From Akkermansiaceae bacterium (GTDB lineage Bacteria; Verrucomicrobiota; Verrucomicrobiia; Verrucomicrobiales; Akkermansiaceae), in NCBI GenBank assembly GCA_903934285.1, contig CAIZNN010000181.1:1-64000 (forward strand): 64,000 nt of DNA, written 5' to 3'. The position numbers were made by a program, and so were the translations under genes. The notes beneath the pieces were generated by a model. The model saw nothing but the letters and a program-made list of their open reading frames with translations. It made no database searches and was not told the origin of the DNA. Of the stretch, positions 25,044 to 33,721 are shown in pieces (the first letter of the stretch is position 1; each line of letters begins with the position of its first letter).

Positions 25044-26168
25044 TCATTTCGACCATACCCGGCGGTTCACATAATCGGTGTATCCCAAAATAATCTTGGC
25101 CACCTTCCAGGAAACCTGATCCACGGCATAGTCCGCGGGCACCCGGCAAGGGCCGGATTGCTCGAACTGGGCGATGGTCATTGCCACCGCCTGTAGAATC
25201 CGCGTCTGCGACACCCCCGTCATGATCACCACGCCTTCATCCATGCCTTCCGGCCGCTCATGGGCTTCGCGGATGGTCACCGCTGGAAACCCGAGAATGG
25301 ATGACTCCTCGGCTATGGTCCCACTGTCCGAGAGCGTGCAGCAGGCATCCATTTGCAGGGCAACATAATCGAAAAACCCGAGCGGAGGCAGCGGCCGAAT
25401 CAACGGATCGAGGGCAAAGCCGCCGGCGGCGAGCCGGTGGCGGGTTCTCGGGTGCAGCGAGAAAACCAAGGGGAAGCCGTACTGCTTGGCCAAGCCGTTG
25501 AGAGTTCCCACCAGGCTGGCCAGATTGGCAGGGTTATCCACGTTCTCCTCACGGTGGATGCTCACGGTGAAATAGCGCCCTTTCTCCAACCCGAGCGTGG
25601 CATGAATGCGCGAGGCCTCAAAGCCGGCACGATTGAAGTCGAGGACTTCCTTCATGGGCGACCCGGTCTTCATGACCCGATCCGGCGGCAATCCCTCGGC
25701 TAGCAGATAGCGCCGCCCGTGCTCCGTGTAGCACAGATTGATGTCGCTGACGTGATCGACAATGCGCCGGTTGATTTCTTCCGGCACCCGCATGTCGAAG
25801 CAGCGGTTGCCGGCCTCCATGTGGAAAATCGGGATCTTGCGGCGTTTTGCCGGGATCACGGACAGGCAACTGTTAGTATCACCCAGCACCAGCACCGCCT
25901 CGGGTTGCTCAAGTTCGAGCACCTTGTCAACGCGGGCGATGGTGTTACCAATGGTCTCCGCCGCAGTGGCTGCCGCTGCTTCCAAATAGTGTTTCGGCCG
26001 TGGCAGCTTGAGTTCCTTGAAAAATATCTCATTCAATTCGTAGTCATAGTTCTGCCCGGTATGGACCAGTTGGTGATCGGTCACCTCTTCTAGCACGGCA
26101 ATGACGCGCGAAAGCCGGATCAACTCCGGCCGCGTGCCAACTATGGTCATGACTCTGATTTTACTCAT
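25044..26168 (-). CDS. fnlC: UDP-N-acetylglucosamine 2-epimerase family, probably the UDP-L-FucNAc-forming 2-epimerase (FnlC/CapG)
   Basis: Non-hydrolysing UDP-HexNAc 2-epimerase fold, 374 aa. It begins KIRVMTIVGTRPELIRLSRVI and has LVLGDTNSCLS, FHMEAGNRCFDMRVPEEINRRIVDHVSDINL, TVSIHREENVDN and LSDSGTIAEESSILGFPAVTIREAHERPEG. The form MEAGNRCFD, and its position after fnlA- and fnlB-type genes, point to the last step of UDP-L-FucNAc synthesis (UDP-L-PneNAc, i.e. 2-acetamido-2,6-dideoxy-L-talose, to UDP-L-FucNAc) rather than WecB. The alternative is UDP-ManNAc formation by WecB. Pathway assignment rests on the three-gene context. Confidence 0.9.
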   Translation of the reverse strand: MSKIRVMTIVGTRPELIRLSRVIAVLEEVTDHQLVHTGQNYDYELNEIFFKELKLPRPKHYLEAAAATAAETIGNTIARVDKVLELEQPEAVLVLGDTNSCLSVIPAKRRKIPIFHMEAGNRCFDMRVPEEINRRIVDHVSDINLCYTEHGRRYLLAEGLPPDRVMKTGSPMKEVLDFNRAGFEASRIHATLGLEKGRYFTVSIHREENVDNPANLASLVGTLNGLAKQYGFPLVFSLHPRTRHRLAAGGFALDPLIRPLPPLGFFDYVALQMDACCTLSDSGTIAEESSILGFPAVTIREAHERPEGMDEGVVIMTGVSQTRILQAVAMTIAQFEQSGPCRVPADYAVDQVSWKVAKIILGYTDYVNRRVWSK

Positions 26169-26169
26169 G

Positions 26170-26253
26170 GGAAACTCGTCGTTGTCTGATTGGAATTCTT
26201 CGTCTTGGGTCTTGGCGTCTTGGGGCTGAGGCGCAGCCTCGCCAGTCTCTCGG
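26170..26253 (+). repeat. Intercistronic heptamer repeat, copy D
   Basis: Between the fnlB and fnlC genes: GTTGTCTGATTGGAATTCTTC, then GTCTTGG, GTCTTGGC, GTCTTGG heptamers, then the hairpin GAGGCGCAGCCTC. The order and hairpin match copy A. Confidence 0.65.
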
Positions 26254-26258
26254 ACCGC

Positions 26259-27374
26259 TCAAACCGGCTCAAAAAAGGTGTCGGGATGGGCCGGATCAAA
26301 GATCTCGTTGGCCCAAAACAACGTGATCATGTCGCCCGGACCGGTATTCTCTATCGAGTGGGTGAGCCCGGGCGGAATGTCCACCACCTGAATCGTCGCA
26401 TCGTCCACCGGATACTCGATGACGTCATCTCCCAGCACCTGCCTGAAGCGGATCACGCCCCGCCCCTGAATCACGCAGAACTTCTCGACCTTGCTGTCGT
26501 GGTAATGGTTGCCACGGGTGATGCCAGGCTTGGTCTTTGACACGAAAATCTGCCCGGCGCCGCGCGACTTCACCAATTCAAAAAGCCACCCCCGGGCATC
26601 GGTTTTCATGTCGACCCGCCGGCCCCAATCCCCGCTGTCGAGAAACGACAGATAGGTGGAATACAGGCTCTTGGTCAGCGCGCTCCCCATGTCCGGCACC
26701 ATCGCCTGCTCGCGGCAATCTCGGAATGATACAATCAGGTCATGGAGTTGCCCCAGGGTGATGGAATACACCGGGCTGACGTCACGCTCAAGCCCCCCGG
26801 CGCAGCTCTCATCGGCGCCGGCGAGGGTGACCAGATCGCGCACCACATCATCGATGTAAACAAAGCGCAGTTCGGCGGCGCGGTCGTTGACCGTCACTGG
26901 CAAGCCGTGGCTGATGTTATGGCAGAAAGTGGCCACCACCGTGTTGTACTGAGGCCGGCTCCACTTGCCAAACACATTGGGCAGGCGGTAAAGATATACG
27001 GGCGCCCCGGTCGTGCGATGGTGTTCGAGCAACGCCTCCTCGGCCAGCCGCTTGCTGTTCCCATAGGCATTGTCACGCTCCGCCTGGATCGAGGAACTCA
27101 TCGCTATCGGAATGTGGCGCCCGTCCCTGGCGACACACTCGCACACCCTGCGCGTCAAATCCGCATTGCCGCTGACGTACTCACTCTCGTCCTTGGGCCG
27201 GTTGACCCCGGCCAGATGAATCACGAACTGCGCGCGGGCAATCAAACCCGGCAATTGCTCCGGATCATGCCCGACGTCATACTCAAGCACTTCAAAGTTT
27301 CCGGCACGGCGCAATGCCAAACCTACGTGCTTGCCAATGAATCCGGCCGAGCCGGTTACGAGTATGCTTTTCAT
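26259..27374 (-). CDS. fnlB: UDP-2-acetamido-2,6-dideoxy-hexulose reductase, SDR-cupin bifunctional (FnlB/CapF)
   Basis: Second enzyme of UDP-L-FucNAc synthesis: C3 epimerisation and C4 reduction. The ATG at 27374 gives MKSILVTGSAGFIGKHVGLAL and 371 aa. The SDR part (residues 1 to about 245) has the NAD(P) loop GSAGFIGKH, VIHLAGVNRP, and YGNSKRLAEEAL with the catalytic Lys and Tyr. The cupin part (about 250-371) has TKPGITRGNHYHDSKVEKFCVIQGRG, where the HxH pair and Glu would bind the metal, and PPGLTHSIENTG. This two-domain order is characteristic of CapF/FnlB/WbjC. It lies between fnlA (upstream) and fnlC (downstream). Confidence 0.94.
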   Translation of the reverse strand: MKSILVTGSAGFIGKHVGLALRRAGNFEVLEYDVGHDPEQLPGLIARAQFVIHLAGVNRPKDESEYVSGNADLTRRVCECVARDGRHIPIAMSSSIQAERDNAYGNSKRLAEEALLEHHRTTGAPVYLYRLPNVFGKWSRPQYNTVVATFCHNISHGLPVTVNDRAAELRFVYIDDVVRDLVTLAGADESCAGGLERDVSPVYSITLGQLHDLIVSFRDCREQAMVPDMGSALTKSLYSTYLSFLDSGDWGRRVDMKTDARGWLFELVKSRGAGQIFVSKTKPGITRGNHYHDSKVEKFCVIQGRGVIRFRQVLGDDVIEYPVDDATIQVVDIPPGLTHSIENTGPGDMITLFWANEIFDPAHPDTFFEPV

Positions 27375-27504
27375 AGCTGAGTTAGGTGAATGTGACATGG
27401 CTGCGCAGGCACCATGCGCTCCGCAGATCCATTCCGATCGATGCTGCCAAACAATCCAGCGCACCCGCCCCTTGCCGGGTGGCGCTCGTGGCGCACCTCA
27501 AACG

Positions 27505-28542
27505 TCACTCATGCCCGCCGAAATTCGCCTTCGTGCTTTCCAGTTCCTGGCGGACGTAGGCCAGCTCCATCAGCATCGCTTCGAGTTCCTCATCGGTGAG
27601 CTGTTTGGTGTTGCCAGAGGTGTAGTCCTCGTTGACCGAGACTTGCCGTTCCCCCTCCTCGAAATACAGGGAATAGTTCAAATCACGGTTGTCGGAGGCG
27701 ATCCGGTAGTACCCGCCCAGATCCTCCGAGCGCACCATCTCCTCCCGGTTGAGCAGGCATTCGTGTTTCTTTTCGCCGTGCCGGGTGCCAATCACACGGA
27801 TTTCGTTGTCAGCATTGAACAGTCGCTGCAGCACCCGCGCCAACTGGCCGATAGTGGCGGCTGGCGCCTTCTGCACAAAACAGTCGCCGCCCGTGCCCTT
27901 GTTGTACGCAAACAGCACCAGATCCACCGCATCGCCGAGCGTCATCATGAAGCGCGTCATTGCCGGGTCGGTGACGGTGATGGGCTTGCCTGCCTTGATT
28001 TGGGCAATAAAGAGCGGAATGACCGAACCGCGCGACGCCATCACGTTCCCATAGCGCGTCACGCAGATGGTCGTCTCATCCGCTCTCAGGTTGTGAGCCT
28101 TGGCCACCGCCACCTTCTCCATCAGGGCCTTGGACATGCCCATGGCATTGATCGGATACACCGCCTTGTCCGTGCTGAGCACCACGGCATTCTTGACGCC
28201 GCGGGCGATGGCGGCTGTCAAGGTGTTATGCACGCCTATGACATTGGTGGCCACCGCCTCCATCGGATAGAACTCGCACGATGGCACCTGCTTCAAGGCG
28301 GCCGCGCAGAACACATAATCAACCCCACGCATCGCCTCCGAAATGGACTCCGGATTCCTTATGTCTCCAATGTAAAACTTGAGTTTCGGCGAGTTGAATG
28401 CGTGGCGCATGTCTTCCTGTTTTTTTTCATCGCGGCTGAAAATCCGGATCTCGCCGATGTCACTTTGGAGGAAGCGGCGCGCCACTGCGTTGCCGAATGA
28501 TCCGGTGCCACCGGTAACCAGGAGAGTTTTGTTAGTGAACAT
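27505..28542 (-). CDS. fnlA: UDP-N-acetylglucosamine 4,6-dehydratase/5-epimerase (FnlA/CapE)
   Basis: First enzyme of UDP-L-FucNAc synthesis, an inverting SDR dehydratase. At 345 aa the length matches CapE/FnlA/WbjB. Motifs: NKTLLVTGGTGSFGNAVARRFL (NADP loop), RIFSRDEKKQEDMRHAF, VFCAAALKQVPSCEFYPMEAVATNVIG, and VLSTDKAVYPINAMGMSKALMEKV, where the usual YxxxK is replaced by MGMSK as in this subfamily. It is followed by fnlB and fnlC in pathway order. Confidence 0.95.
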   Translation of the reverse strand: MFTNKTLLVTGGTGSFGNAVARRFLQSDIGEIRIFSRDEKKQEDMRHAFNSPKLKFYIGDIRNPESISEAMRGVDYVFCAAALKQVPSCEFYPMEAVATNVIGVHNTLTAAIARGVKNAVVLSTDKAVYPINAMGMSKALMEKVAVAKAHNLRADETTICVTRYGNVMASRGSVIPLFIAQIKAGKPITVTDPAMTRFMMTLGDAVDLVLFAYNKGTGGDCFVQKAPAATIGQLARVLQRLFNADNEIRVIGTRHGEKKHECLLNREEMVRSEDLGGYYRIASDNRDLNYSLYFEEGERQVSVNEDYTSGNTKQLTDEELEAMLMELAYVRQELESTKANFGGHE

Positions 28543-28582
28543 GGGATGATGATGGGGGGATATTCAGGTGATGGTCGTAACG

Positions 28583-29878
28583 TCAGAGCTCAGGGCAATT
28601 CGGCTGGGTGGACAGGCCTGGCGGCGCAGTGAGACGTCTGTAGCAGTCGCTAACCCGTTTCACTTTCGCCTGCCAGTCATATGCCATTGCGACGTGGTCG
28701 CGGGCGGCAATGCCCATGGCTTGCCTGAGATCGGCCTGTTCCACCAGCCGTTCGAGCGCGATCTGCAACTGCGCGATCAAGCCACGGCGCGTCCTGGCGT
28801 GTACCCTCAGCCCGCAACCGGCCTCCACCATGATTGCCGCCCCTTGGTGGTCGAGACACACGACTGGTAGTTGCATCGCCATCGCTTCGAGCACGATCGC
28901 CCCCGAGGTGTCCCTCAGGCTGGGAAAGGCGAAAATGTCCGCCCGTGCGAACTCGCCGCTCATCTCGTCGTGATCAATCAAACCGGTGAAAATGACCCGC
29001 TCTCCAAGGCCTTGACGGCAGACATAATCCGCCAATTTGCGCCGCTGTGGGCCATCGCCAACGATACGGAGTTCAAGACCGCAGTGCTTGGCGGCCAATA
29101 GTGCAAAGGCCTCCAAGACGAGCAACGCGCCTTTCCGCTCGGCCAGACGCCCGGCGAAAAGAATCGTCGTCTTGGTTTGTGCCTCGCAATTCCGGGCAGG
29201 CGCGAACTTCCCGACATCCACCCCGACATCGATCATGAGCCCGGTCTCACCGCCACAGGCACTGCCTAGCAAGCGCTGCGTCTCGTCGTTGGCAAAGAGG
29301 ACCAACGCACATTGTGCCAGCACCTTGCGGCAAAGCGGATTCACTGCCGACATCTTCACGCGCAGGTTGCGCAGCCACTCCTTGACCGCCCCGACACGAC
29401 TGAACGCCGCAAGCAGCCCCAGGGAAACCGTCTGACCGCCACCTACTGGCCCCCAGACCTTGACCGCGCGAGACTTGAGGAAGGCAAACGGAGGGACCTC
29501 AAAGGAATTGAAGGTGAGCTGATGGAGAATGTCGTAGCCGCCATCGTCCGCCTGTCGCAGCACGCGTGCCAACTGCCACTGCCAGCAGGCGTAAAAAACC
29601 TGCACCGGCAGCACCCCGGATTTCTTGAGGCGCAAGACCCATGGTGGGGGGTCCACGTACAGAAACGTGGGACTGGGTCCGCGATGGTCTTTAAGAACCC
29701 GCTCGATCGCCGCGCGATTGTTGGCGCGGGTGGCCACCGTCACCTCGTGGAGCGCCGCCAATCCCATGGCCATGTTCCACCCGGTTCCCGGCTCTGAACC
29801 TCTGCCAGGTTCACAGGCATAGGCAATTATCAGGACCTTGAGGCGATCCCCGGTCGGTGCACATGCGGCGTTGCTCAC
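28583..29878 (-). CDS. GT4 family glycosyltransferase
   Basis: GT-B retaining transferase. A GTG at 29878 starts 5 bp after the upstream stop and gives 431 aa beginning SNAACAPTGDRLKVLIIAYACEPGRGSEPG. An ATG at 29941 would add 21 residues but overlap the upstream gene by 58 bp. Motifs: GRGSEPGTGWN (glycine-rich loop), KVWGPVGGGQTVS, TILFAGRLAERKGALLVLEAFALL, RIVGDGPQRRKL, and the EX7E segment FPSLRDTSGAIVLEAMAMQLPVV. It is beside the fnlABC genes, so transfer of FucNAc is a reasonable guess but unproven. Confidence 0.88.
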   Translation of the reverse strand: MSNAACAPTGDRLKVLIIAYACEPGRGSEPGTGWNMAMGLAALHEVTVATRANNRAAIERVLKDHRGPSPTFLYVDPPPWVLRLKKSGVLPVQVFYACWQWQLARVLRQADDGGYDILHQLTFNSFEVPPFAFLKSRAVKVWGPVGGGQTVSLGLLAAFSRVGAVKEWLRNLRVKMSAVNPLCRKVLAQCALVLFANDETQRLLGSACGGETGLMIDVGVDVGKFAPARNCEAQTKTTILFAGRLAERKGALLVLEAFALLAAKHCGLELRIVGDGPQRRKLADYVCRQGLGERVIFTGLIDHDEMSGEFARADIFAFPSLRDTSGAIVLEAMAMQLPVVCLDHQGAAIMVEAGCGLRVHARTRRGLIAQLQIALERLVEQADLRQAMGIAARDHVAMAYDWQAKVKRVSDCYRRLTAPPGLSTQPNCPEL

Positions 29879-29883
29879 ACTCG

Positions 29884-30891
29884 TCAGGTCAGGATTTTCC
29901 AGCGGCCCGCGATGCGCCGGTCGACACGCGTGGCTAAACATTCCAACACCTCAACCAGCGGCCCGCATGCGTCGTCAACATCGATTGCCAGACCTGGCAT
30001 CGGCCACTGGAGGCGGCCTTTGAGTTCGTTCCGCTGGCGCTGCTCGACGACCAGAGTCGTGCGGATGAGCCGGGTTAGCACCTCCGGCAGGTCCCATAGC
30101 GCGACACGATCCCGCTGATGGATTCGCCGGAATACCGGAGTTAGGGTTCTGATGATATCCTCGCATTCTTGGTTGCTCCGGTCAGCCGTGCTCAGCGCCA
30201 ACCAGAAACCCGTCGGCTGAAGGATCCTGCGCAGGCCCAGCCCGACCGTGGCAGCACCCCATCTGCGCCCGCCCCGCACCGCCCTGAAACATGGCGCCTG
30301 GGCAAACCACCCGCCAACTGCGGTGAGGTGCTTGGCATCCCCACATCCCGCAGGAATGGCGCAGCGCAACGCCTTTTCAACTGCCCGACAACACCCGTCA
30401 AGATCTTCAGCCAGCAGCTCGGCCAAACGGCCCCGGATCTGGCTGAAGTCCTTCCCCTTGGCTGCCGCCTTGGCCAGCAGATAACAGAACTCCCCCCCAA
30501 CCGAAGGCACGGCGAAACTCTTGCCTGCCACCCGCCGCCTGTCACTAACAAGAAACTCGGAACGCACCAAAACATGCCCGCACCGCCCGTAGTCCCACGT
30601 GACGTCGAGCGCAAGCCATGCAAACGGCCCCTTCACCTGCATACAGAGGCAGTAGTAGGCACCCGGCTCGTGTTCGATGATCTGCACCAGACGCCAGTTT
30701 CGCGCCCGGCAGAACGCCGCAAGGAAACGCAACAATTCGCCAGCGCTTACGCCTGCGACCGCATAGTCGACGTCCGAGTCAATCCTCTCGGGTAGATCCT
30801 GCCATGAGTGCAGCACAACGTGCGGCCAATTGCGCCCATCAAGCGCCGCCCAATAGGCATTAAAGAACTCTTCACGCGAACTGTGCAACAT
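29884..30891 (-). CDS. Hypothetical protein with nucleotidyltransferase-like N-terminus
   Basis: No named family recognised. The ATG at 30891 gives 335 aa. The segment HVVLHSWQDLPERIDSDVDYAVAG (about residues 25-48) looks like the acidic SDxDxxV motif of MNT-type nucleotidyltransferases, with two closely spaced Asp residues. LALDVTWDYGRCG (about 94-106) could supply the third carboxylate. The C-terminal half is helical and basic. It lies next to a thymidylate-kinase-like gene, and the two probably work together. It might nucleotidylate a sugar, lipid or protein; the function is unknown. Confidence 0.6.
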   Translation of the reverse strand: MLHSSREEFFNAYWAALDGRNWPHVVLHSWQDLPERIDSDVDYAVAGVSAGELLRFLAAFCRARNWRLVQIIEHEPGAYYCLCMQVKGPFAWLALDVTWDYGRCGHVLVRSEFLVSDRRRVAGKSFAVPSVGGEFCYLLAKAAAKGKDFSQIRGRLAELLAEDLDGCCRAVEKALRCAIPAGCGDAKHLTAVGGWFAQAPCFRAVRGGRRWGAATVGLGLRRILQPTGFWLALSTADRSNQECEDIIRTLTPVFRRIHQRDRVALWDLPEVLTRLIRTTLVVEQRQRNELKGRLQWPMPGLAIDVDDACGPLVEVLECLATRVDRRIAGRWKILT

Positions 30892-30935
30892 GACCAAGAC
30901 CCCCTGAGTTCACTCTGCTCGCTCTGGCACCCTCC

Positions 30936-31538
30936 TCACCCGCCCTCGTGTTTGCTGCGCGTCCAACCATCAATCAATCCAATAACCTCCGCTGCCACCT
31001 CATCCAACGATCGGGCCGCGTCAACCACTCTCCCATTGGGCAACTCGCCTAGCAATCTGTGGTAGCGGCCCCGCGCCTTGGCGAGCGCATCACGCGAAAC
31101 CTCCTGCTTGCGCGACAGCAGCACCCCTTCGTCCGCATCCAAAAATATCACCAGATCCGGCTGCGGCATCCACCGGCTCGCCCACCGCGCCAGAACCTCG
31201 GGCCCACCATAGCGGTAGCGAAGCGGATCGACCAACAGATCGGCATGATAGCGGTCGAACACCACCAGCCCTCCGCGCGCAGCATCGCGCAACCCACACC
31301 ACCACCCCCGCCACCAGTTGTACCACAGCCAACCCAACTTGAGAAACGACCCCAGCCCGCCCCGCGGTGCCACGCCATGCGGATCGCTCGCCGCCGCCAT
31401 GGCAAGCGCACTGCCGGTCCCAGGCCGCCAGTGGCCACGTCGTAGCGGCTGGTTGCGGCGGCACCATTCGGCTTCAATCGCGGCAATCACCGCCGATTTG
31501 CCCGACCCGTCACACCCAAGTATAGCAATGAAGGGCAT
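30936..31538 (-). CDS. Thymidylate-kinase-like P-loop kinase
   Basis: P-loop kinase of 200 aa resembling thymidylate kinase but located in a glycan cluster. The Walker A is FIAILGCDGSGKSAVIAAIE (about residues 3-22). A DR-type motif is LVVFDRYHADLLVDPLRYRYGG (about 91-112). LVIFLDADEGVLLSRKQEVSRDAL (about 129-152) corresponds to the LID-adjacent region with Arg/Lys replaced by RKQE. True dTMP kinase motifs are not fully preserved, so a different phosphate acceptor, such as a sugar or polyprenol, is possible. It is 44 bp upstream of the nucleotidyltransferase-like gene. Confidence 0.75.
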   Translation of the reverse strand: MPFIAILGCDGSGKSAVIAAIEAEWCRRNQPLRRGHWRPGTGSALAMAAASDPHGVAPRGGLGSFLKLGWLWYNWWRGWWCGLRDAARGGLVVFDRYHADLLVDPLRYRYGGPEVLARWASRWMPQPDLVIFLDADEGVLLSRKQEVSRDALAKARGRYHRLLGELPNGRVVDAARSLDEVAAEVIGLIDGWTRSKHEGG

Positions 31539-31708
31539 ACGCTGCTTACGTCGTCATGGCAGCACGCTCAAGTGTCAGCGTGCCGCGCGACTACAAACAA
31601 AATGTCACCAACCCGCGGCAAGCGCTCTAACAAACGAACGGCTGCGCCCACCCCTTGGATGCAAGAGCCTCTCATGAGGTGAGGCCGGCGTCGGATCTTG
31701 CTGCCTTG

Positions 31709-32341
31709 TCAATCTCCTGCCGCTGTCCACTCGCCACAGTCGGGCACGGCGCGGCCGTGCGGGGTGATTTCCGTGGCGGGATTGCCGGCGACCACGGTTC
31801 CGGCGCGCACATCGCGGGTGACCACCGCGCCGGCCCCAACCACCGCCCCATCGCCAATCGTGACGCCCTTGAGGATGATGGCGCGGGCTCCAATGAAACA
31901 CTTCTCCCCGATGCGCACCGGCCTGGCAACCCTTGCGGGATCAGTCAACCAATTGCCCGCCCCATCACGCGGATGAAAGTCGGTGTCCAGAATCATCACC
32001 CCGCCGCCGATGAGCGTGCCCCTGCCCACTTCCACCCGTCGCGCACAGCAGATCAGAGCCGAGCTGATGCCGACCTCATCGTGAAGAATCAATTCGGCCC
32101 CCGCCGCCAAAGTCGCCAAGCGGCAGCGCCCGCCTTCCGCCACTGGATTGGCCATGCCGCTGCTGCATAACGTCACCCGCTCGCCCAGCACCATGCGCGA
32201 ACCCCGCTTCAAGTTCAGCCCGGGCCGCCCGATACACGTGAAGTGGCTGCCGACCTGCACGCCGCGCGCCAGCAAATACACCCGCCACAGCGGCGAACCA
32301 CCGGTCAGGACGCTCACCTTGCATTTGCCGAGAAAAGACAT
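31709..32341 (-). CDS. Left-handed beta-helix acyltransferase (hexapeptide repeat)
   Basis: Predicted sugar O- or N-acetyltransferase of 210 aa. The start at 32341 gives MSFLGKCKVSVLTGGSPLW. Hexapeptide repeats dominate the C-terminal half: VGRGTLIGGGVMILDTDFHPRDG, RPVRIGEKCFIGARAIILKGVTIGDGAVVGAGAVVTRDVRAGTVVAGNPA. The catalytic His is probably in DTDFHP (about residue 125). Its frame remains open through the upstream 7-bp repeat array as far as 32590. A longer product is therefore possible, but it would overlap the GT4 gene and encode repeats of TSDLRPP. No good ribosome-binding site is visible at the ATG because the array occupies that place. Confidence 0.85.
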   Translation of the reverse strand: MSFLGKCKVSVLTGGSPLWRVYLLARGVQVGSHFTCIGRPGLNLKRGSRMVLGERVTLCSSGMANPVAEGGRCRLATLAAGAELILHDEVGISSALICCARRVEVGRGTLIGGGVMILDTDFHPRDGAGNWLTDPARVARPVRIGEKCFIGARAIILKGVTIGDGAVVGAGAVVTRDVRAGTVVAGNPATEITPHGRAVPDCGEWTAAGD

Positions 32342-32347
32342 GGGGAA

Positions 32348-32424
32348 GAGGTCGGAGGTCGGAGGTCGGAGGTCGGAGGTCGGAGGTCGGAGGTCGGAGG
32401 TCGGAGGTCGGAGGTCGGAGGTCG
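32348..32424. repeat. Perfect 11-copy heptanucleotide tandem repeat
   Basis: GAGGTCG is repeated exactly 11 times (77 bp) with no mismatch, in the 97-bp gap between the GT4 stop and the acyltransferase ATG. On the coding (minus) strand the unit reads CGACCTC. No stop codon occurs in any frame. The array ends 7 bp before the ATG, so a change in copy number would alter the translation-initiation region and shift any read-through frame. Confidence 0.97.
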
Positions 32425-32436
32425 GCCCCGGCCCCA

Positions 32437-33570
32437 TCACTTTCCTAACAACATCTCCCGGTACAGTTGCAAGAACGCGCGCGCGGTATGCTCCGGCCGG
32501 AAGTGATCTCGATAGAAGGCATGGTGCGCGGCACCCATGGCTTGGCACTTTTCGTAATCGCGGCAAAGGCCGTCGAGTGCGGCAAACCATGCCTCCGGGT
32601 CCTCTGAATCGACCCGCAGTCCATCGACCCCGTGCTCGACGTACTCGGCGTGTCCACCGTGAGGGGACGCGACGATGGGCAGGCCGATGACCCGCGCTTC
32701 CTTAACCACGTTCGGGCTGGTGTCGGCTCTGGACGGATGAACCAATGCCCAGGCACGGGACATGCGGGCCTGCAGCGCGTGAGTCGTAAGATTTCCCAGC
32801 ACCTCGACCCTCGGATCATTGAGTGCTCGCAGCGGCTCCTCCAAATACCCACTGCCGGCAAACACCATCTTCCAACGCCGTTCGGGATGCCTTTTGAGCA
32901 TCTCCAACAGCACGTCAGTGCCCTTGAGCCGGCATAAGCCACCCGCATAGAGGATTTCAGGCGCGTCTGGAACCGGCGCCCATGCCACCTCGTAATAACT
33001 CGGATACACCCCGTATTCAATCCGGCGCAGCGGCTTGCCCGGCACCATTTCCGCCACCCGCGCCAGCCCCCAATTCGACTCGCTTGTCACCACCGTGGCT
33101 TGGCGCAGCGCCGCCGGCTCCCAATGTTTGAACAGCCACCACCGCCACCCCTTCAGATCCCCGGTCTTGTATAACGTCCCAATGATGCCTTGCATCGATA
33201 AAATCGAAGGCCCCGCAAACACCTCCAGCGCCGCACCGTGCAGATTCTCCGTGCCCCAGCAATGCACCAGATCGGGCCGCAATTCAGCCAGCAGCCGGCC
33301 GTACCGCAAACGCTGCGGCCACCGCCCTAGCAACAGACTCACCGAAATTCCCGGCGAGCTAACCACATGAAACGTCTGCCCCCATTTGCTGATGGGCTCA
33401 CGACTGCCGGCACCGCGCCCCAGCACAACCCAATGGATATCCAACTCGCTTTGCTTTTCCCATGCCATGGCCAGTTGCGGCAACCAGGTCGCCGCCGGCC
33501 CCGCACCGCGGCCCGCCATTACCCCATCAAGCACATCGATGGGAAACTGTGCAATGATTGCTATTCTCAT
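32437..33570 (-). CDS. GT4 family glycosyltransferase
   Basis: GT-B retaining transferase of 377 aa, with the ATG at 33570 (MRIAIIAQFPIDVLDGVMAGRG). The glycine-rich acceptor loop is AGRGAGPAATWLPQL. The C-terminal domain has EILYAGGLCRLKGTDVLLEMLKR, MVFAGSGYLEEPLRAL and the EX7E motif in VHPSRADTSPNVVKEARVIGLP. It ends FLQLYREMLLGK, just before the 7-bp repeat array. The preceding gap (33571-33721) is AT-richer and holds nothing recognisable. Sugar specificity is unknown. Confidence 0.9.
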   Translation of the reverse strand: MRIAIIAQFPIDVLDGVMAGRGAGPAATWLPQLAMAWEKQSELDIHWVVLGRGAGSREPISKWGQTFHVVSSPGISVSLLLGRWPQRLRYGRLLAELRPDLVHCWGTENLHGAALEVFAGPSILSMQGIIGTLYKTGDLKGWRWWLFKHWEPAALRQATVVTSESNWGLARVAEMVPGKPLRRIEYGVYPSYYEVAWAPVPDAPEILYAGGLCRLKGTDVLLEMLKRHPERRWKMVFAGSGYLEEPLRALNDPRVEVLGNLTTHALQARMSRAWALVHPSRADTSPNVVKEARVIGLPIVASPHGGHAEYVEHGVDGLRVDSEDPEAWFAALDGLCRDYEKCQAMGAAHHAFYRDHFRPEHTARAFLQLYREMLLGK

Positions 33571-33721
33571 AACCCGTGTCACCCCCCGGCAATGCATTTG
33601 CATACGATTGCCTTCTTCAATACTTTAACTGCCGTGCGCATTGCCCAAAGCCAGATTTCAAGGAGGCGTGGCTGCTAGAGAACACACATTTCAATCCTTA
33701 TCCGGCCTTCCACATGTCAGA

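Noticed and set aside
25044..26168. Calling the 2-epimerase plain wecB
   Set aside because: Its place after fnlA and fnlB and the MEAGNRCFD form favour the UDP-L-FucNAc branch; WecB remains possible and is stated in the entry.
32348..32424. CRISPR array
   Set aside because: The unit is 7 bp with no spacers; it is a simple tandem repeat.
31709..32590. An extended acyltransferase starting at 32590 and reading through the 11-copy array
   Set aside because: It would overlap the end of the GT4 gene by over 150 bp and add an Arg/Pro-rich leader of repeated TSDLRPP. The ATG at 32341 gives a normal N-terminus. It is kept only as a possible read-through product.
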